The position numbers were made by a program, and so were the translations under genes. DNA of 64,000 nt, from NCBI GenBank assembly GCA_035940775.1, contig DASZEN010000013.1, positions 62,001 to 126,000 of the forward strand, written 5' to 3'. The stretch's first letter is position 1, and each line of letters starts with the position of its first letter. The DNA is from DASQYE01 sp035940775 (GTDB lineage: Bacteria; Acidobacteriota; Blastocatellia; Pyrinomonadales; Pyrinomonadaceae). Positions 14,904-24,019 of the stretch are shown in pieces. Below the pieces are notes generated by a model. The model saw only the letters and a list, made by a program, of their open reading frames with translations. It was not told the DNA's origin and did not search any database.

Positions 14904-16118
14904 TTAAAGGGCCGAGCGATAAGCGATCTCACCTTTGCAGATGGTCATGGAAGCGGAATAGTGCTGATCCAGAATTGCAATGTCGGCATCTTTGCCAACT
15001 TCGATTGAGCCTTTGCGGTCGGAAACCCCGCACACATGAGCGGGCAGAAAGGATGCCATGTAGGCTGCGTCAACCAGACTCATCCCTGTAAAGGCAATGG
15101 CATGACCGACGGCCCTGTTCATCGTTAACATTGAGCTGGCGATTGTTTCCCCATCGAGCAGCGTACATCTGTCGCCCTGGACTCGAACCTGATTATCCCC
15201 GAGCGTGTAGGTTCCGTCCGGACAGCCGACGGCTGCCATCGCATCGGTGACGAGAATCAAGCCATCACGCCCTTTGAGTTTTGCCGCAAGGCGTGCCATT
15301 TCCGGAGCGACGTGTATTCCATCGAGCACGATCTCCGCACGAATAGACGGCTCGTTCAGGCAGGCGGTCGTCAGGTTGGGCTTGCGATGATGCAGCGCGG
15401 GCATGGCGTTATACAGATGCGTAGCATGCGTAGCCCCGGCCTCAATGGCCGCCAACGCAGTATCATAATCCGCTTCCGAGTGCCCCAGAGAAGCGACTAC
15501 CTGATGCTCGACCAAGAGCCTGATGAGTTCCAGGCCGCCGGGAAGCTCCGGCGCCAGGGTCATGATCTTGACGAGCCCCGGCGCGGCCCTCAGATACTCA
15601 AGACACTGATCCGGGTCAGGGTCGCGGATCGTGTCGGCCGGTTGCGCCCCCTTCTTATTTCTATTGATGAACGGGCCTTCGACATGGACGCCGACGATCT
15701 CGGCAGCAGGCCCCGAATCCCCCGACGCGTCTCGGCAGGCTTCGAGTGCTCGAAGCAAGTCTTCATGGTAGGCCGAGACGGTGCTCGGCAGGTAAGCGGT
15801 CGTCCCATAGCTTACTTGCGCCCGCGAGATGCGCTTGATGCCCTGAGCATCGCATGACATCACGTCGTCACCTTGAGAACCGTGCACATGCGTATCGATC
15901 AGGCCGGGCAAAACCATTTGGCCCACGGCATTGATGATTTCCGAGCCGTGCTCGGGCTCTACGTCGCGCCTATGACCGACGAAGGAAACGCGCCCGTCCT
16001 CGATCAGCACCACTCCGTCATCTATGGCGCGATCCCGCGTCACTACTGTTCCGCCGACTATCGCCAGCTTACGCATGCGTTTTCCGTCCGTCCCTGTCGA
16101 TGCTTTCCCGACATTCAT
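14904..16118 (-). CDS. nagA: N-acetylglucosamine-6-phosphate deacetylase
   Basis: A 404-residue amidohydrolase that removes acetate from GlcNAc-6-phosphate in the cytoplasm, giving glucosamine-6-phosphate. Metal and catalytic positions are intact: HVH at 77-79, Glu147 in GVHVEGPFIN, His213 in LGHSEADYD, His234 in ATHLYNAM, and catalytic Asp292 in LVTDAM. The start at 16118 makes an ATGA overlap with the SIS-domain gene, supporting translational coupling. An ATG at 16076 (MRKLAIVGGTVV) is an alternative. It is the last gene of the operon running from the sugar-binding protein at 19874. The ROK kinase across the divergent promoter could supply its substrate. Confidence 0.95.
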   Translation of the reverse strand: MNVGKASTGTDGKRMRKLAIVGGTVVTRDRAIDDGVVLIEDGRVSFVGHRRDVEPEHGSEIINAVGQMVLPGLIDTHVHGSQGDDVMSCDAQGIKRISRAQVSYGTTAYLPSTVSAYHEDLLRALEACRDASGDSGPAAEIVGVHVEGPFINRNKKGAQPADTIRDPDPDQCLEYLRAAPGLVKIMTLAPELPGGLELIRLLVEHQVVASLGHSEADYDTALAAIEAGATHATHLYNAMPALHHRKPNLTTACLNEPSIRAEIVLDGIHVAPEMARLAAKLKGRDGLILVTDAMAAVGCPDGTYTLGDNQVRVQGDRCTLLDGETIASSMLTMNRAVGHAIAFTGMSLVDAAYMASFLPAHVCGVSDRKGSIEVGKDADIAILDQHYSASMTICKGEIAYRSAL

Positions 16119-17140
16119 AACGTTCGCGTGACTTTAGATAATGAGCGAGGAGCATCCGGATTCAGCCCCTTGGCATCTGCGAGCAAGGCGGCGAATAGTT
16201 GGGCCGGAATGATATAGGGGATGGGCGTGAGGACTTCTTCGACTTCCGCCGCCATTTTGATGGCCCTGGTGGACATGCCCGTGATTTCATCGTCGGCTGT
16301 GATCGCCAGCGTATCGGCGTGCAGCTCGCTCAGGCGGCTCATCAGCAGTCTGGCTCCGTCCAGCGTGATGCCCGGCGGCGCGAAGAGGATGATCGGGAAA
16401 TGGCGCTCGACCATCGCCAGCGGCCCGTGAAAAAAGTCGGCAGACGAGAAGCGCTCGGCAACTACGTAGCAGGTCTCCATCAGCTTGAGCGCCATCTCGT
16501 AAGCATTCGCGTAGAGCAGTCCGCGCCCGACAACCACACAGTTTTCCATGAACACGTAGCGCTCGACCAGTTGGCGAATGTTCTCCTGATGCTCAAGTGC
16601 TCGGGCGGCAAGTTCCGGGATGGCCTCATACCCCGGAGACTGTGTGCGACCGCCGAGCGACGCGGCGAGCATGTAGAAGAGCATCATCTGCCCTGTGAAA
16701 GTTTTCGTTGCGGCCACGGAACGTTCACGCCCGCCGTGCATCAGCAGCAACTCGTCCACTCTCTCGACCATCGAGGATTCGGGCTCGTTGGTGATGCCGA
16801 CCGTGTAAGCGCCGCACGCGCGAGCGCGTTCCAACACGCGATTGATGTCTTCGCCTTCGCCGGATTGGGAAACACCTATGACGAGCGCGCGGCCCAGTTT
16901 CAAGTCGCCGTTGTAGAGCGTGTAAACGGAGGGCGCAGAGAGCGAGACGGGGATGCCCGTCGTAATCTCCAGCAGGTATCGGCCAAAGAGCGCCGCGTTA
17001 TCGGAACTGCCGCGCGCGACGAGCACGATCAGATCGACATCGCGCTTTTTCAGAAACGATCCGAGCCTGGAAACCTTGCCGCCTTCTTCCTCTATCGTCT
17101 TCTGTAGCGCAATGGGCTGTTCACAGATCTCTTGAAGCAT
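16115..17140 (-). CDS. SIS-domain glucosamine-6-phosphate deaminase/isomerase (NagB-II type)
   Basis: A 341-residue protein of two SIS domains, equivalent to the isomerase half of GlmS without the glutaminase half. Motifs include VARGSSDNAALFGRYLLE, VIGVSQSGEGEDI, GGRERSVAATKTFTGQMMLF and FHGPLAMVE. NagB-II enzymes of this design convert glucosamine-6-phosphate to fructose-6-phosphate and ammonia. I start at ATG 17140 (MLQEICEQPIALQKTIEEE) because a longer frame back to 17404 would overlap the permease gene and looks non-coding. It overlaps nagA by 4 bp, so NagA product would feed straight to it. AgaS-type function on another amino sugar is the main alternative. Confidence 0.87.
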   Translation of the reverse strand: MLQEICEQPIALQKTIEEEGGKVSRLGSFLKKRDVDLIVLVARGSSDNAALFGRYLLEITTGIPVSLSAPSVYTLYNGDLKLGRALVIGVSQSGEGEDINRVLERARACGAYTVGITNEPESSMVERVDELLLMHGGRERSVAATKTFTGQMMLFYMLAASLGGRTQSPGYEAIPELAARALEHQENIRQLVERYVFMENCVVVGRGLLYANAYEMALKLMETCYVVAERFSSADFFHGPLAMVERHFPIILFAPPGITLDGARLLMSRLSELHADTLAITADDEITGMSTRAIKMAAEVEEVLTPIPYIIPAQLFAALLADAKGLNPDAPRSLSKVTRTL

Positions 17141-17259
17141 TAATGACACTGGAAGCGCAACTCCCCGAATAATTTTGCAGATGATGTGTGGCGGTCGCTT
17201 TCCTTTGCGCCGGGGCACTTCAAGCCCTTCACACAGGAGAGGCCGCATCGGGGGGGGCG

Positions 17260-18471
17260 CTAGCCGGTCTTGCGCCGCCCGAGCATATCGAATCCGACGG
17301 CCGCCACCAGGATCGAGCCTTTGACAATATCCTGCGTAAAGTCTGGCACATTTTTGAGTGACATGCCGTTGTCCAGGCTCGCCATGAAGAGCGCCCCGAG
17401 ACACGCGCCGAAGATCGTGCCGCGTCCACCCATTAGACTCGCGCCGCCGATCACGCAGGCGGCAATTGCATCGAGTTCGAGAAGCACGCCCGCATCCGGA
17501 GAGGCGCTGCCAACACGCGCCGTATAAATCACTCCGGCCACCCCGGCGAGCGCGCCCATTAGACAGAAAACCGCAAGGATATGACGGCGTAAGGCTATGC
17601 CCGATAACCTGGCTGCGTCCGGATTACCGCCGATGGCGTAAAGATAGCGCCCGAAGGTCGTATTCTGCATGAGAAAAGCTCCCATCAGGGCGATGGCAAG
17701 CAGGATGATGACGGGGATCGGCACGCCCGCATAAGCATTCAGGGCCAGAATGAATCCGACGACGACCGAAGAAGGAAGGACGATACGCAAAACCGTCTGT
17801 ACGGTGCTCGGCACTGTCAGCCCATAGCGAGCCCGTGCGCGAACTCGCCTCAGATTGAGCCACACGATGGCGGCGACGGCCAGGACGGCAACCGCGATTC
17901 CAATGACCGGCGCGACATAACTCTGGCCGATGTCCTTGTAGGCCCTGAGCGCGATGGGAACTGTGTTGCCCTGGCTGAGCCCCTTGATGGCCCCGCGCCA
18001 TGCGAGAAGACCGCCGAGCGTGACGATGAAAGCCGGAATGTTAGCATAGGCGACCAGCGCGCCATGGAACGCGCCGATGACAAGCCCTACGATCAATGAC
18101 GCGACGACCGACGGCACGAGCCCCCACCCGAGCCACGTCAGCACCATCACGGATACCCCTCCGGCCAGGCCGACGACCGAGCCGACCGACAAATCTATCT
18201 GTCCCGTGACGATAATCATCAACATGCCGACGGCCAACACACCCGTCACAGCCGTCTGCCGCATCAGATTAGAGAAATTACGCGCTTCAAGAAAAATTCC
18301 ACCCGTCGCCCAGGTAAACAGCAGCCAGATAATGACCAGGGCAAAGACCATCGTGTAGGCGCGCAAGGCTGCTGTTGGAACTCTGAGTCGGCCCAGGCTT
18401 TTTTGGGGCTCGGTATCAGCTACCGTCGGCGGACGCTCAGTCGAGGGTTCGTTCGCTTGTTTGCTCATCAC
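17260..18471 (-). CDS. Sugar ABC transporter permease (XylH/RbsC family)
   Basis: A 403-residue inner-membrane protein with about 10-12 transmembrane segments, of the BPD_transp_2 family. Key stretches are GMLMIIVTGQIDLSVGSVVG, NIPAFIVTLGGLLAWRGAIK and YAIGGNPDAARLSGI, the last being the coupling-loop region of XylH-type permeases. The first 35 residues are a polar cytoplasmic tail. It lies between the sugar-binding protein gene (206 bp upstream) and the SIS gene (119 bp downstream). Normally an ATPase gene (xylG type) sits in this operon. None is seen here, so the permease must borrow an ATPase from elsewhere or be impaired. The context suggests an amino sugar as cargo. Confidence 0.93.
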   Translation of the reverse strand: MMSKQANEPSTERPPTVADTEPQKSLGRLRVPTAALRAYTMVFALVIIWLLFTWATGGIFLEARNFSNLMRQTAVTGVLAVGMLMIIVTGQIDLSVGSVVGLAGGVSVMVLTWLGWGLVPSVVASLIVGLVIGAFHGALVAYANIPAFIVTLGGLLAWRGAIKGLSQGNTVPIALRAYKDIGQSYVAPVIGIAVAVLAVAAIVWLNLRRVRARARYGLTVPSTVQTVLRIVLPSSVVVGFILALNAYAGVPIPVIILLAIALMGAFLMQNTTFGRYLYAIGGNPDAARLSGIALRRHILAVFCLMGALAGVAGVIYTARVGSASPDAGVLLELDAIAACVIGGASLMGGRGTIFGACLGALFMASLDNGMSLKNVPDFTQDIVKGSILVAAVGFDMLGRRKTG

Positions 18472-18677
18472 ACGACCTCATTTTAGTTTGCGCATACTGT
18501 AATTTCGCACGGACAAACAAAGTAGCAAAACCATCAGCCGGGCGGCGCGCGCTCGCGTATGTCCCGGAAGCCGCACAACACGCTCGTCACCGCAGATGCG
18601 GATTGAGGCGCATACGCACCTCGCCTCTACTCGCGCGCATCTACAAAAGGAGCGCGCCGCCCCCTTAGAGCTTTCTT

Positions 18678-19874
18678 CTACCTCCTGAAGACGAAGAAGA
18701 GTAAAGGCAACGACAAGGCCAGAGCGAACTTGCCTGTAATGTGATGCACACCGGCCACTCCATTTGGTCTGCTCGCAGTCTTCGGCTCGTTGCTCGCAGT
18801 GGTCTTCGGCCACTGGTCTCTGGGGACATTCTGATAGACGGCCTCTAACTTCTGGAATCCCTCTTTGATGACGGTATCGGCCATGTTGCTCTTATCAACG
18901 GCAATCGGCTCAAGCAAAATCGCCGGAACGTCCTTCATTCCATTGTTGATCTTATCAACCGTTTGGACGGGCTCGCCGCGCGCAAGCTTGACGGCGGATT
19001 CGACGGCCGTATCGGCAAGCGGCTTGATCGGCTTAAAGACCGTCATCGACTGCTTGCCCTCGACGATACGCTGGCAGGCGGCGAGTTCGGCGTCCTGGCC
19101 CGATACGATCACCTTGCCGATAAGCTTCTGCTCTTCGAGCGCCTGGATAGCGCCGCCCGCCGTGCCGTCGTTCGAGCAGACAACTGCCGCGATGTTGTTC
19201 TTAGTCTGCGTCAGGGCGTTCTCGGTAATGTTGAGCGCTTCGCTGGCCTTCCATTCCTTGGCGTACTGGTCGGCGACGATCTTTACGTCGCCGCGATCTA
19301 TGGCAGGCTTGAGGATGTTCATCTGGCCCTGGTGCAGCAGGACGGCGTTGTTATCCGTGGGCGATCCGCCGACGACCACGTAATTGCCTTTCGGCGCGCG
19401 ATCCAAACAATATTTAGCCTGCATCTCGCCGATCTTCACCACCTGATGCGAGACGTAAAGACTAACGTCGCTGTTGCGTATCAATCGGTCATAGCTGATG
19501 ACCGGAACGTTCTGGCGCTTGGCCGCTTCGACAATTGAAGCGGCGACCTCGCCGTTGTGCGGCGCAACCAGTAGAACATTGACGCCCTGCGTCAGGAGGT
19601 TCTCGGCCTGTTCGATCTGTAGCTTATCATCGCCGTTGGCGACCTGAACGATGACCTTAACGCCCATCTCTTTGGCCTTCGCCTCGACAAACTCCTTATC
19701 GCGCTGCCAGCGCTCCTCCTTCAGCGTATCCATCGAAAAGCCGATGGTGATTGGCCCGCCGGTATTTCTTCGCGCCCCACCTCCGCCCTGATCCGGTGTG
19801 TCTCTGACGCAACCTGCTGTGAGCGTCAAAAACGTCAGGGACAAAAGGGCTATGAAAGCTTTCGCGTTTCGCAT
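18678..19874 (-). CDS. Sugar ABC transporter substrate-binding lipoprotein (XylF-like) with unusual C-terminal tail
   Basis: A 398-residue protein with a lipoprotein signal (LSLTFLTLTAGC, Cys22 acylated). It is followed by a two-lobed Peripla_BP_4 domain of the xylose-binding type: TIGFSMDTLKEERWQRDKEF, VANGDDKLQIEQAENLLTQG, VISYDRLIRNSDVSLYVS, VVCSNDGTAGGAIQALEEQK. XylF family proteins normally end near NVPRDQWPK. This one continues with a polar linker and a hydrophobic stretch GKFALALSLPLLFFVFRR, resembling a C-terminal membrane anchor or sorting signal. It heads the operon leading to nagA, and two copies of a CAAACCTTT motif lie upstream. The ligand may be GlcNAc rather than xylose, by context only. 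Confidence 0.92.
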   Translation of the reverse strand: MRNAKAFIALLSLTFLTLTAGCVRDTPDQGGGGARRNTGGPITIGFSMDTLKEERWQRDKEFVEAKAKEMGVKVIVQVANGDDKLQIEQAENLLTQGVNVLLVAPHNGEVAASIVEAAKRQNVPVISYDRLIRNSDVSLYVSHQVVKIGEMQAKYCLDRAPKGNYVVVGGSPTDNNAVLLHQGQMNILKPAIDRGDVKIVADQYAKEWKASEALNITENALTQTKNNIAAVVCSNDGTAGGAIQALEEQKLIGKVIVSGQDAELAACQRIVEGKQSMTVFKPIKPLADTAVESAVKLARGEPVQTVDKINNGMKDVPAILLEPIAVDKSNMADTVIKEGFQKLEAVYQNVPRDQWPKTTASNEPKTASRPNGVAGVHHITGKFALALSLPLLFFVFRR

Positions 19875-19999
19875 AAATTGTGGAGTCTCCTTTTATTTGA
19901 TTTGCCGGGCACGTGCACGAACAATTAAAGGCAAGATACGGCCTGACGCCCGCCGCGCTCTGATAAGTCTTTGTGCTTGCGCCGACAATGATAGTGCGC

Positions 20000-20035
20000 A
20001 TCAAACCTTTTGTCTATAACTACAACAAACCTTTG
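20000..20035. promoter_or_regulatory. Repeated ATCAAACCTTTTG / AACAAACCTTTG motif (candidate regulator site)
   Basis: ATCAAACCTTTTG (20000-20012) and AACAAACCTTTG (20024-20035) are direct copies 24 bp apart, about 125-160 bp upstream of the sugar-binding protein gene. The second copy recurs exactly at 36030-36041, and a one-mismatch form of the first recurs inverted at 36103-36115, both upstream of the TonB receptor. Shared use suggests a common regulator, possibly one of the two ROK repressors. That link is inference. Confidence 0.42.
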
Positions 20036-20142
20036 CTGGCGCTTATGACAAAGCTTCCCTGCGGACGCATGCTCTGTTGTCGTGAGAGCGTAATGATTAA
20101 GTCTACGCTTTACAATTTAGAAGCTGTTTGAAAAGTATCCCG

Positions 20143-20164
20143 AAGCCCCTTTCTGGGGCTTTTT
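20143..20164 (+). terminator. Intrinsic terminator with no upstream gene
   Basis: AAGCCCC, loop TTTCT, then GGGGCTTTTTC forms a 6-7 bp GC-rich stem followed by a run of five T residues on the plus strand. No plus-strand gene precedes it; the next one (GH3) starts 245 bp downstream. It could close an unannotated short RNA, act as an attenuator in the GH3 leader, or be left from a lost gene. Confidence 0.6.
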
Positions 20165-20408
20165 CAATCAGCCTCTTAGATTCTGAAACGGCCCCCTGGT
20201 TTTCTTTGATGGCCGCTTGATGCGTGCATATTTTTTTGATCCGGCATTTCAGTTCTGTTATTGACAGCACTCTGAGCGGCAGTTCTTCGCGGCGGAAGAT
20301 AATTCAGGGCTCGGCCGAAAATAATGCTTGAACAAAAGGGCCGGATAAAAGAGAATGTGTGCCGTCAAGCTCCTTCTATCAAGCTTCCATAAGGACAAGC
20401 AAACGGCC

Positions 20409-22832
20409 ATGAGAACTATTGCCCTTGTACTGGCAACCATCCTGTCTATCCAGACCTTTTGCACACAACTGCAACAAACTTCTTCGGCGGCAACTATGGA
20501 TAACGAAGGGGCTGTGAATGTCGATGTCAATGACAGCGATGTTTTCTTCCAGGCGGCTCTTCAGCGCCGCAAGCCTGCGCGCGATTACGGGCGTCGCATA
20601 GAGGCGCTTATCTCGCGCATGACGCTGGAAGAAAAGGTCGGGCAGATGACCCAGCTTGAGATCGGCATGGTCTCGACCGGACAGGATCAGGCCATCCAGC
20701 TCGACTCGGCCAAGCTGGAAAAGGCCGTCTTGAAGTACGGCGTGGGCTCGATCCTGAACGTCAACAGTCAGGCTCTGACGATTGACCGCTGGCACGAGGT
20801 GATCCGACAGATTCAGGAGACCAGCCAGAGGTCGCGCTTGAAAATCCCCGTCATCTACGGCATAGACTCGATTCACGGCGCAAATTATGTGCAGGGCGCG
20901 ACGCTCTTTCCACAGGAGATCGGCATGGCGGCGACCTGGAATCCGGCCCTGATGCAGCGCGCCGCCGAGATAACCGGAAGTGAGACACGCGCCGCCGGTA
21001 TCCCCTGGTCGTTCTCGCCCGTCCTCGATATCGGCCGCCAGCCTCTCTGGCCTCGCTTCTGGGAGACGTTCGGCGAAGACCCTTACCTTGCGCAGGTCAT
21101 GGGCGTCGCCTTCGTGCGCGGTCTGGAGGGCGATGATGTTTCATCTTCGGCGCACGTCGCCGCGAGCCTCAAGCACTACATGGGTTACAGCTTTCCTCTG
21201 AACGGCAGAGACCGCACGTCCGCATGGATACCGGAAAACTACCTGCGCGAATATTTCCTGCCGACATTTGCCGCCGCCGTGCGTGCCGGTGCGCGCACCG
21301 TGATGGTCAATTCCGCCGAGATCAATGGCGTTCCGGGCCACATCAACCGCCACATCCTGACAGACATTTTGCATGGAGAACTCGATTTTCAAGGCTTCGT
21401 CGTCTCTGATTGGGAAGACATCAAGAAGCTTGTGACACAGTGGAAAGTGGCCGCAGATGAAAAGGAAGCGACCCGCTTGGCCGTCATGGCGGGCATAGAC
21501 ATGAGCATGGTGCCGAGCGATTACAGTTTCGCCGATCACCTCCTTGCGCTCGTCAAAGAAGGCAAAGTGCCGATGGCGCGTATTAACGAGGCGGTGGGCA
21601 GAATTTTGCGCGTCAAATTCGAGCTTGGCCTCTTCGAGAATGCGATGCCGGACCCGGCGTTGAAATCGAAGCTCGGCACGAACCAGTCCAGGGACGTGGC
21701 GCTGCAAGCGGCCCGCGAATCAATGACGCTGCTCAAGAATGAGAACGGGCTGCTGCCGCTCAACCGTAATCGTAAAGTGCTCGTCACGGGGCCGACGGCG
21801 CATTCCCTGATCTCGCTCAACAACGGGTGGACGTATGTCTGGCAGGGCTCCGAAGAGTCGCTTTATCCCAAAGACCGTCCGACCATTCTTCAGGCCATCG
21901 AGGGTAAGCTCGGAAAGAATGTGACGTATGTCCCGGGAACGAGGATTACCAGGGCTGCGGGCTCGCCTTCAAATACTACGCCCACGGATGTCAACGAAGA
22001 GGTTGACATCGCGGCGGCCGCGCGCGCCGCGCGTGACGCAGATGTGGTCGTGCTCTGCCTCGGCGAGGGCTCATATGCCGAGACGCCGGGCAACATCACC
22101 GACCTCACATTGAGCGAGGTGCAACTGAGATTGGCCGAGGCTATTCAAGCGACGGGCAAGCCGGTCGTGCTCGTGCTCGTAGAGGGCCGCCCTCGCATCA
22201 TCAATCGCATCACGGATAAAGCAGGGGCTATCCTGATGGCGTACAATCCCGGCAATGAAGGCGGCACGGCAATCGCGGATGTGCTCTTTGGCGATTACAA
22301 CCCTTCAGGGAAACTCCCCTTCACCTACCCGCGCACGCCCAACGGTCTGGTGACCTACGATCACAAGTTGTTTGAGACGGAGGCCACCAGCTACGGCAAT
22401 ATGGCGTTCAATCCGCAGTTCGAGTTCGGTCACGGCTTGAGCTACACGACGTTCACGTACAGCAATCTGCGTCTCGGCCAGAAAACAATGGCGGCCAATG
22501 GAACGATGGGCGTGAGCGTTACGGTGACCAACAGCGGCCAGCGCGCGGGCAAGGAGGCGATCATTCTTTATGTGCGCGACGTGGTTGCCTCGCTTTCGCC
22601 GCCGGGCAAGCGCGTCAGGCGCTTTGCCAAGGTCTATCTCGAACCGGGACAAAGCCGCACCCTTACTTTTACGCTCAGGCGTGATGATCTCTCTTTCATC
22701 GGAGCTGACAACAGGCCCACGGTCGAGCCCGGAGATTTCGATGTCATGGTCGGAAATCTCACGGACAAGTTCACGCTTCAGGCCGAGCAGCGACAAAGCG
22801 CGGGACGCACCCAAAGACGGTCTCGAAGGTAA
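20409..22832 (+). CDS. Secreted GH3 family glycoside hydrolase (beta-glucosidase-like)
   Basis: An 807-residue exported enzyme (start ATG 20409, AAGGA 13 bp upstream, signal MRTIALVLATILSIQTFC; ATG 20355 would add 18 residues). The GH3 N-terminal TIM barrel runs from about residue 60 to 390, with GIDSIHGANYVQGATLFPQE, ASLKHYMGYS and the nucleophile Asp334 in GFVVSDWEDI. The GH3 C-terminal domain follows (LLKNENGLLPLN, VLCLGEGSYAETPG), then a fibronectin-III-like end (GHGLSYTTFTYSNL). It releases terminal sugars from beta-glucans or related oligosaccharides in the periplasm. The ROK kinase gene begins 43 bp later and is probably co-transcribed. Specificity for glucose versus GlcNAc cannot be fixed, although the KHF(I/P)G motif of NagZ is absent. 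Confidence 0.94.
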   Translation: MRTIALVLATILSIQTFCTQLQQTSSAATMDNEGAVNVDVNDSDVFFQAALQRRKPARDYGRRIEALISRMTLEEKVGQMTQLEIGMVSTGQDQAIQLDSAKLEKAVLKYGVGSILNVNSQALTIDRWHEVIRQIQETSQRSRLKIPVIYGIDSIHGANYVQGATLFPQEIGMAATWNPALMQRAAEITGSETRAAGIPWSFSPVLDIGRQPLWPRFWETFGEDPYLAQVMGVAFVRGLEGDDVSSSAHVAASLKHYMGYSFPLNGRDRTSAWIPENYLREYFLPTFAAAVRAGARTVMVNSAEINGVPGHINRHILTDILHGELDFQGFVVSDWEDIKKLVTQWKVAADEKEATRLAVMAGIDMSMVPSDYSFADHLLALVKEGKVPMARINEAVGRILRVKFELGLFENAMPDPALKSKLGTNQSRDVALQAARESMTLLKNENGLLPLNRNRKVLVTGPTAHSLISLNNGWTYVWQGSEESLYPKDRPTILQAIEGKLGKNVTYVPGTRITRAAGSPSNTTPTDVNEEVDIAAAARAARDADVVVLCLGEGSYAETPGNITDLTLSEVQLRLAEAIQATGKPVVLVLVEGRPRIINRITDKAGAILMAYNPGNEGGTAIADVLFGDYNPSGKLPFTYPRTPNGLVTYDHKLFETEATSYGNMAFNPQFEFGHGLSYTTFTYSNLRLGQKTMAANGTMGVSVTVTNSGQRAGKEAIILYVRDVVASLSPPGKRVRRFAKVYLEPGQSRTLTFTLRRDDLSFIGADNRPTVEPGDFDVMVGNLTDKFTLQAEQRQSAGRTQRRSRR

Positions 22833-22875
22833 ATAAGCGCGAGTCAATCATGTGTATAAGCCGGGCGCGGACAGA

Positions 22876-23853
22876 ATGAGTGAAGCCGTTGCAGGAGTAG
22901 ATATTGGCGGGACGAAGATCGCCCTCGCCCTTGAAACGATTCAGGGCGAGAGAATCTCAAGCCGACAATTCCCGACGCGCGTCGAGCTTGGGCCGGAGGC
23001 GATCCTCGATAACATCGTGTCGGCGCTGTGTGAAATGAGCGCCGGGGCGCAAGTTGGGTTGACGGCTATCGGCCTTAGCTGCCCCGGCTCTATCGATAAG
23101 GCGCGTGGTCTTCCTTTACGGTCGATACACCTGCCCGGCTGGCACGAGTTTCCGGTCGTTCGCTTGCTCGAAGAACGCTTGCGTGTCCCGACGATGATCG
23201 AAAATGACGCCAAGCTGGCGGCGCTCGGCGAGTATGTTTATGGTGCCGGTCGCGGCTTTGGAAACATTTTTTATATCACCATCTCGACGGGCATTGGTGG
23301 CGGCATCATCATAGGCGGCGAAATCTTTCACGGGCTCGGTAACGGCGCAGGTGAAGTCGGGCATACGATAGTGCTGCCCGGTGGGCCTCTCTGCGGTTGT
23401 GGCTTACGCGGATGTCTTGATGCTCTTTGCTCCGGGACGGCTATGGTAAAGCGCGCCCGCAAACTGCTGGCGAAGGGTGCGTCGAGCATCCTGGAGCAAA
23501 TGGTCGACCACCCGGATGAGATTACAGCGCAAACAATCGCCCTGGCAGAACAGAGAGGCGACTCGCTAGCTCGTGAGATATGGGCTGAGATGATTCACTT
23601 TCTCTCTATCGGCATCGGGAATGTCATCACCATTCTCGCGCCCGAAGCCGTCATCCTGGGCGGCGGCGTGGCGGCTACGGGCGAACAGCTTTTAGGGCCG
23701 CTGCGCCCCCTGATACAGCAGCGCGTGACGATGCTCCCCGTCGAGAAAGTAAAAATCCTCCAGGCGGCCCTCGCGGGCGAGAGCGGAGTTTATGGCGCTC
23801 TGGTCATCGCTCGCCAGGCGGCTTCGACCAATTACATGGCGAGCCCGAATTAG
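22876..23853 (+). CDS. ROK family sugar kinase (glucokinase or N-acetylglucosamine kinase)
   Basis: A 325-residue cytoplasmic kinase. It has the ATP loop VAGVDIGGTKIALALE, the catalytic Asp in TMIENDAKLAALGEY, the second ATP loop TISTGIGGGIIIGGE, and a complete zinc site, GHTIV then CGCGLRGCLDA. These mark it as an active ROK kinase, unlike the ROK repressors further on. ATG 22876 is preferred; an in-frame GTG at 22852 would add eight residues. It follows the GH3 gene by 43 bp and faces the nagA operon across the divergent promoter. Phosphorylating imported GlcNAc for NagA, or glucose from the GH3 enzyme, are both reasonable. Confidence 0.92.
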   Translation: MSEAVAGVDIGGTKIALALETIQGERISSRQFPTRVELGPEAILDNIVSALCEMSAGAQVGLTAIGLSCPGSIDKARGLPLRSIHLPGWHEFPVVRLLEERLRVPTMIENDAKLAALGEYVYGAGRGFGNIFYITISTGIGGGIIIGGEIFHGLGNGAGEVGHTIVLPGGPLCGCGLRGCLDALCSGTAMVKRARKLLAKGASSILEQMVDHPDEITAQTIALAEQRGDSLAREIWAEMIHFLSIGIGNVITILAPEAVILGGGVAATGEQLLGPLRPLIQQRVTMLPVEKVKILQAALAGESGVYGALVIARQAASTNYMASPN

Positions 23854-24019
23854 GAGACCCGCGCCCCCCCTTATAGTGTCCTATGCTTCTCTGAAAAGAT
23901 GGGATAAAATTTCCAGCCGTCAAACGATTTTACTTCAAGCTCTGGTTATCCGCAGGCGGGGGCTCTTTCCAAAGATCACTCATCTGCGGATGGAGACCGT
24001 TATTGATAAGGAGGTTGCT

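Larger units (their letters stand above)
19875..20408. other. Divergent intergenic region between sugar-binding protein and GH3 genes
   Basis: This 534-bp gap separates the two divergent arms of the amino-sugar locus and has no convincing gene. Near the left arm it holds the repeated CAAACCTTT motif (20000-20035). In the middle there is a plus-strand intrinsic terminator (20143-20164) that follows no known gene. The segment 20167-20390 has an isolated TTGACA at 20261-20266 with no matching -10. Confidence 0.5.

Noticed and set aside
16199..17107. 302-codon plus-strand frame opposite the SIS gene
   Set aside because: It is antisense to motif-rich SIS domains; composition (His, Arg, Asp repeats) is typical of reverse-frame artefacts.
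17141..17404. N-terminal extension of the SIS gene back to 17404
   Set aside because: It overlaps the permease gene out of frame and encodes a Pro/Arg-rich stretch; the SIS fold is complete from 17140.
20101..20170. Possible insertion-sequence end upstream of GH3
   Set aside because: The GAAGCTGTTTGAAAA-type sequence looked IS-like, but no matching inverted end, target duplication or transposase relic was found.
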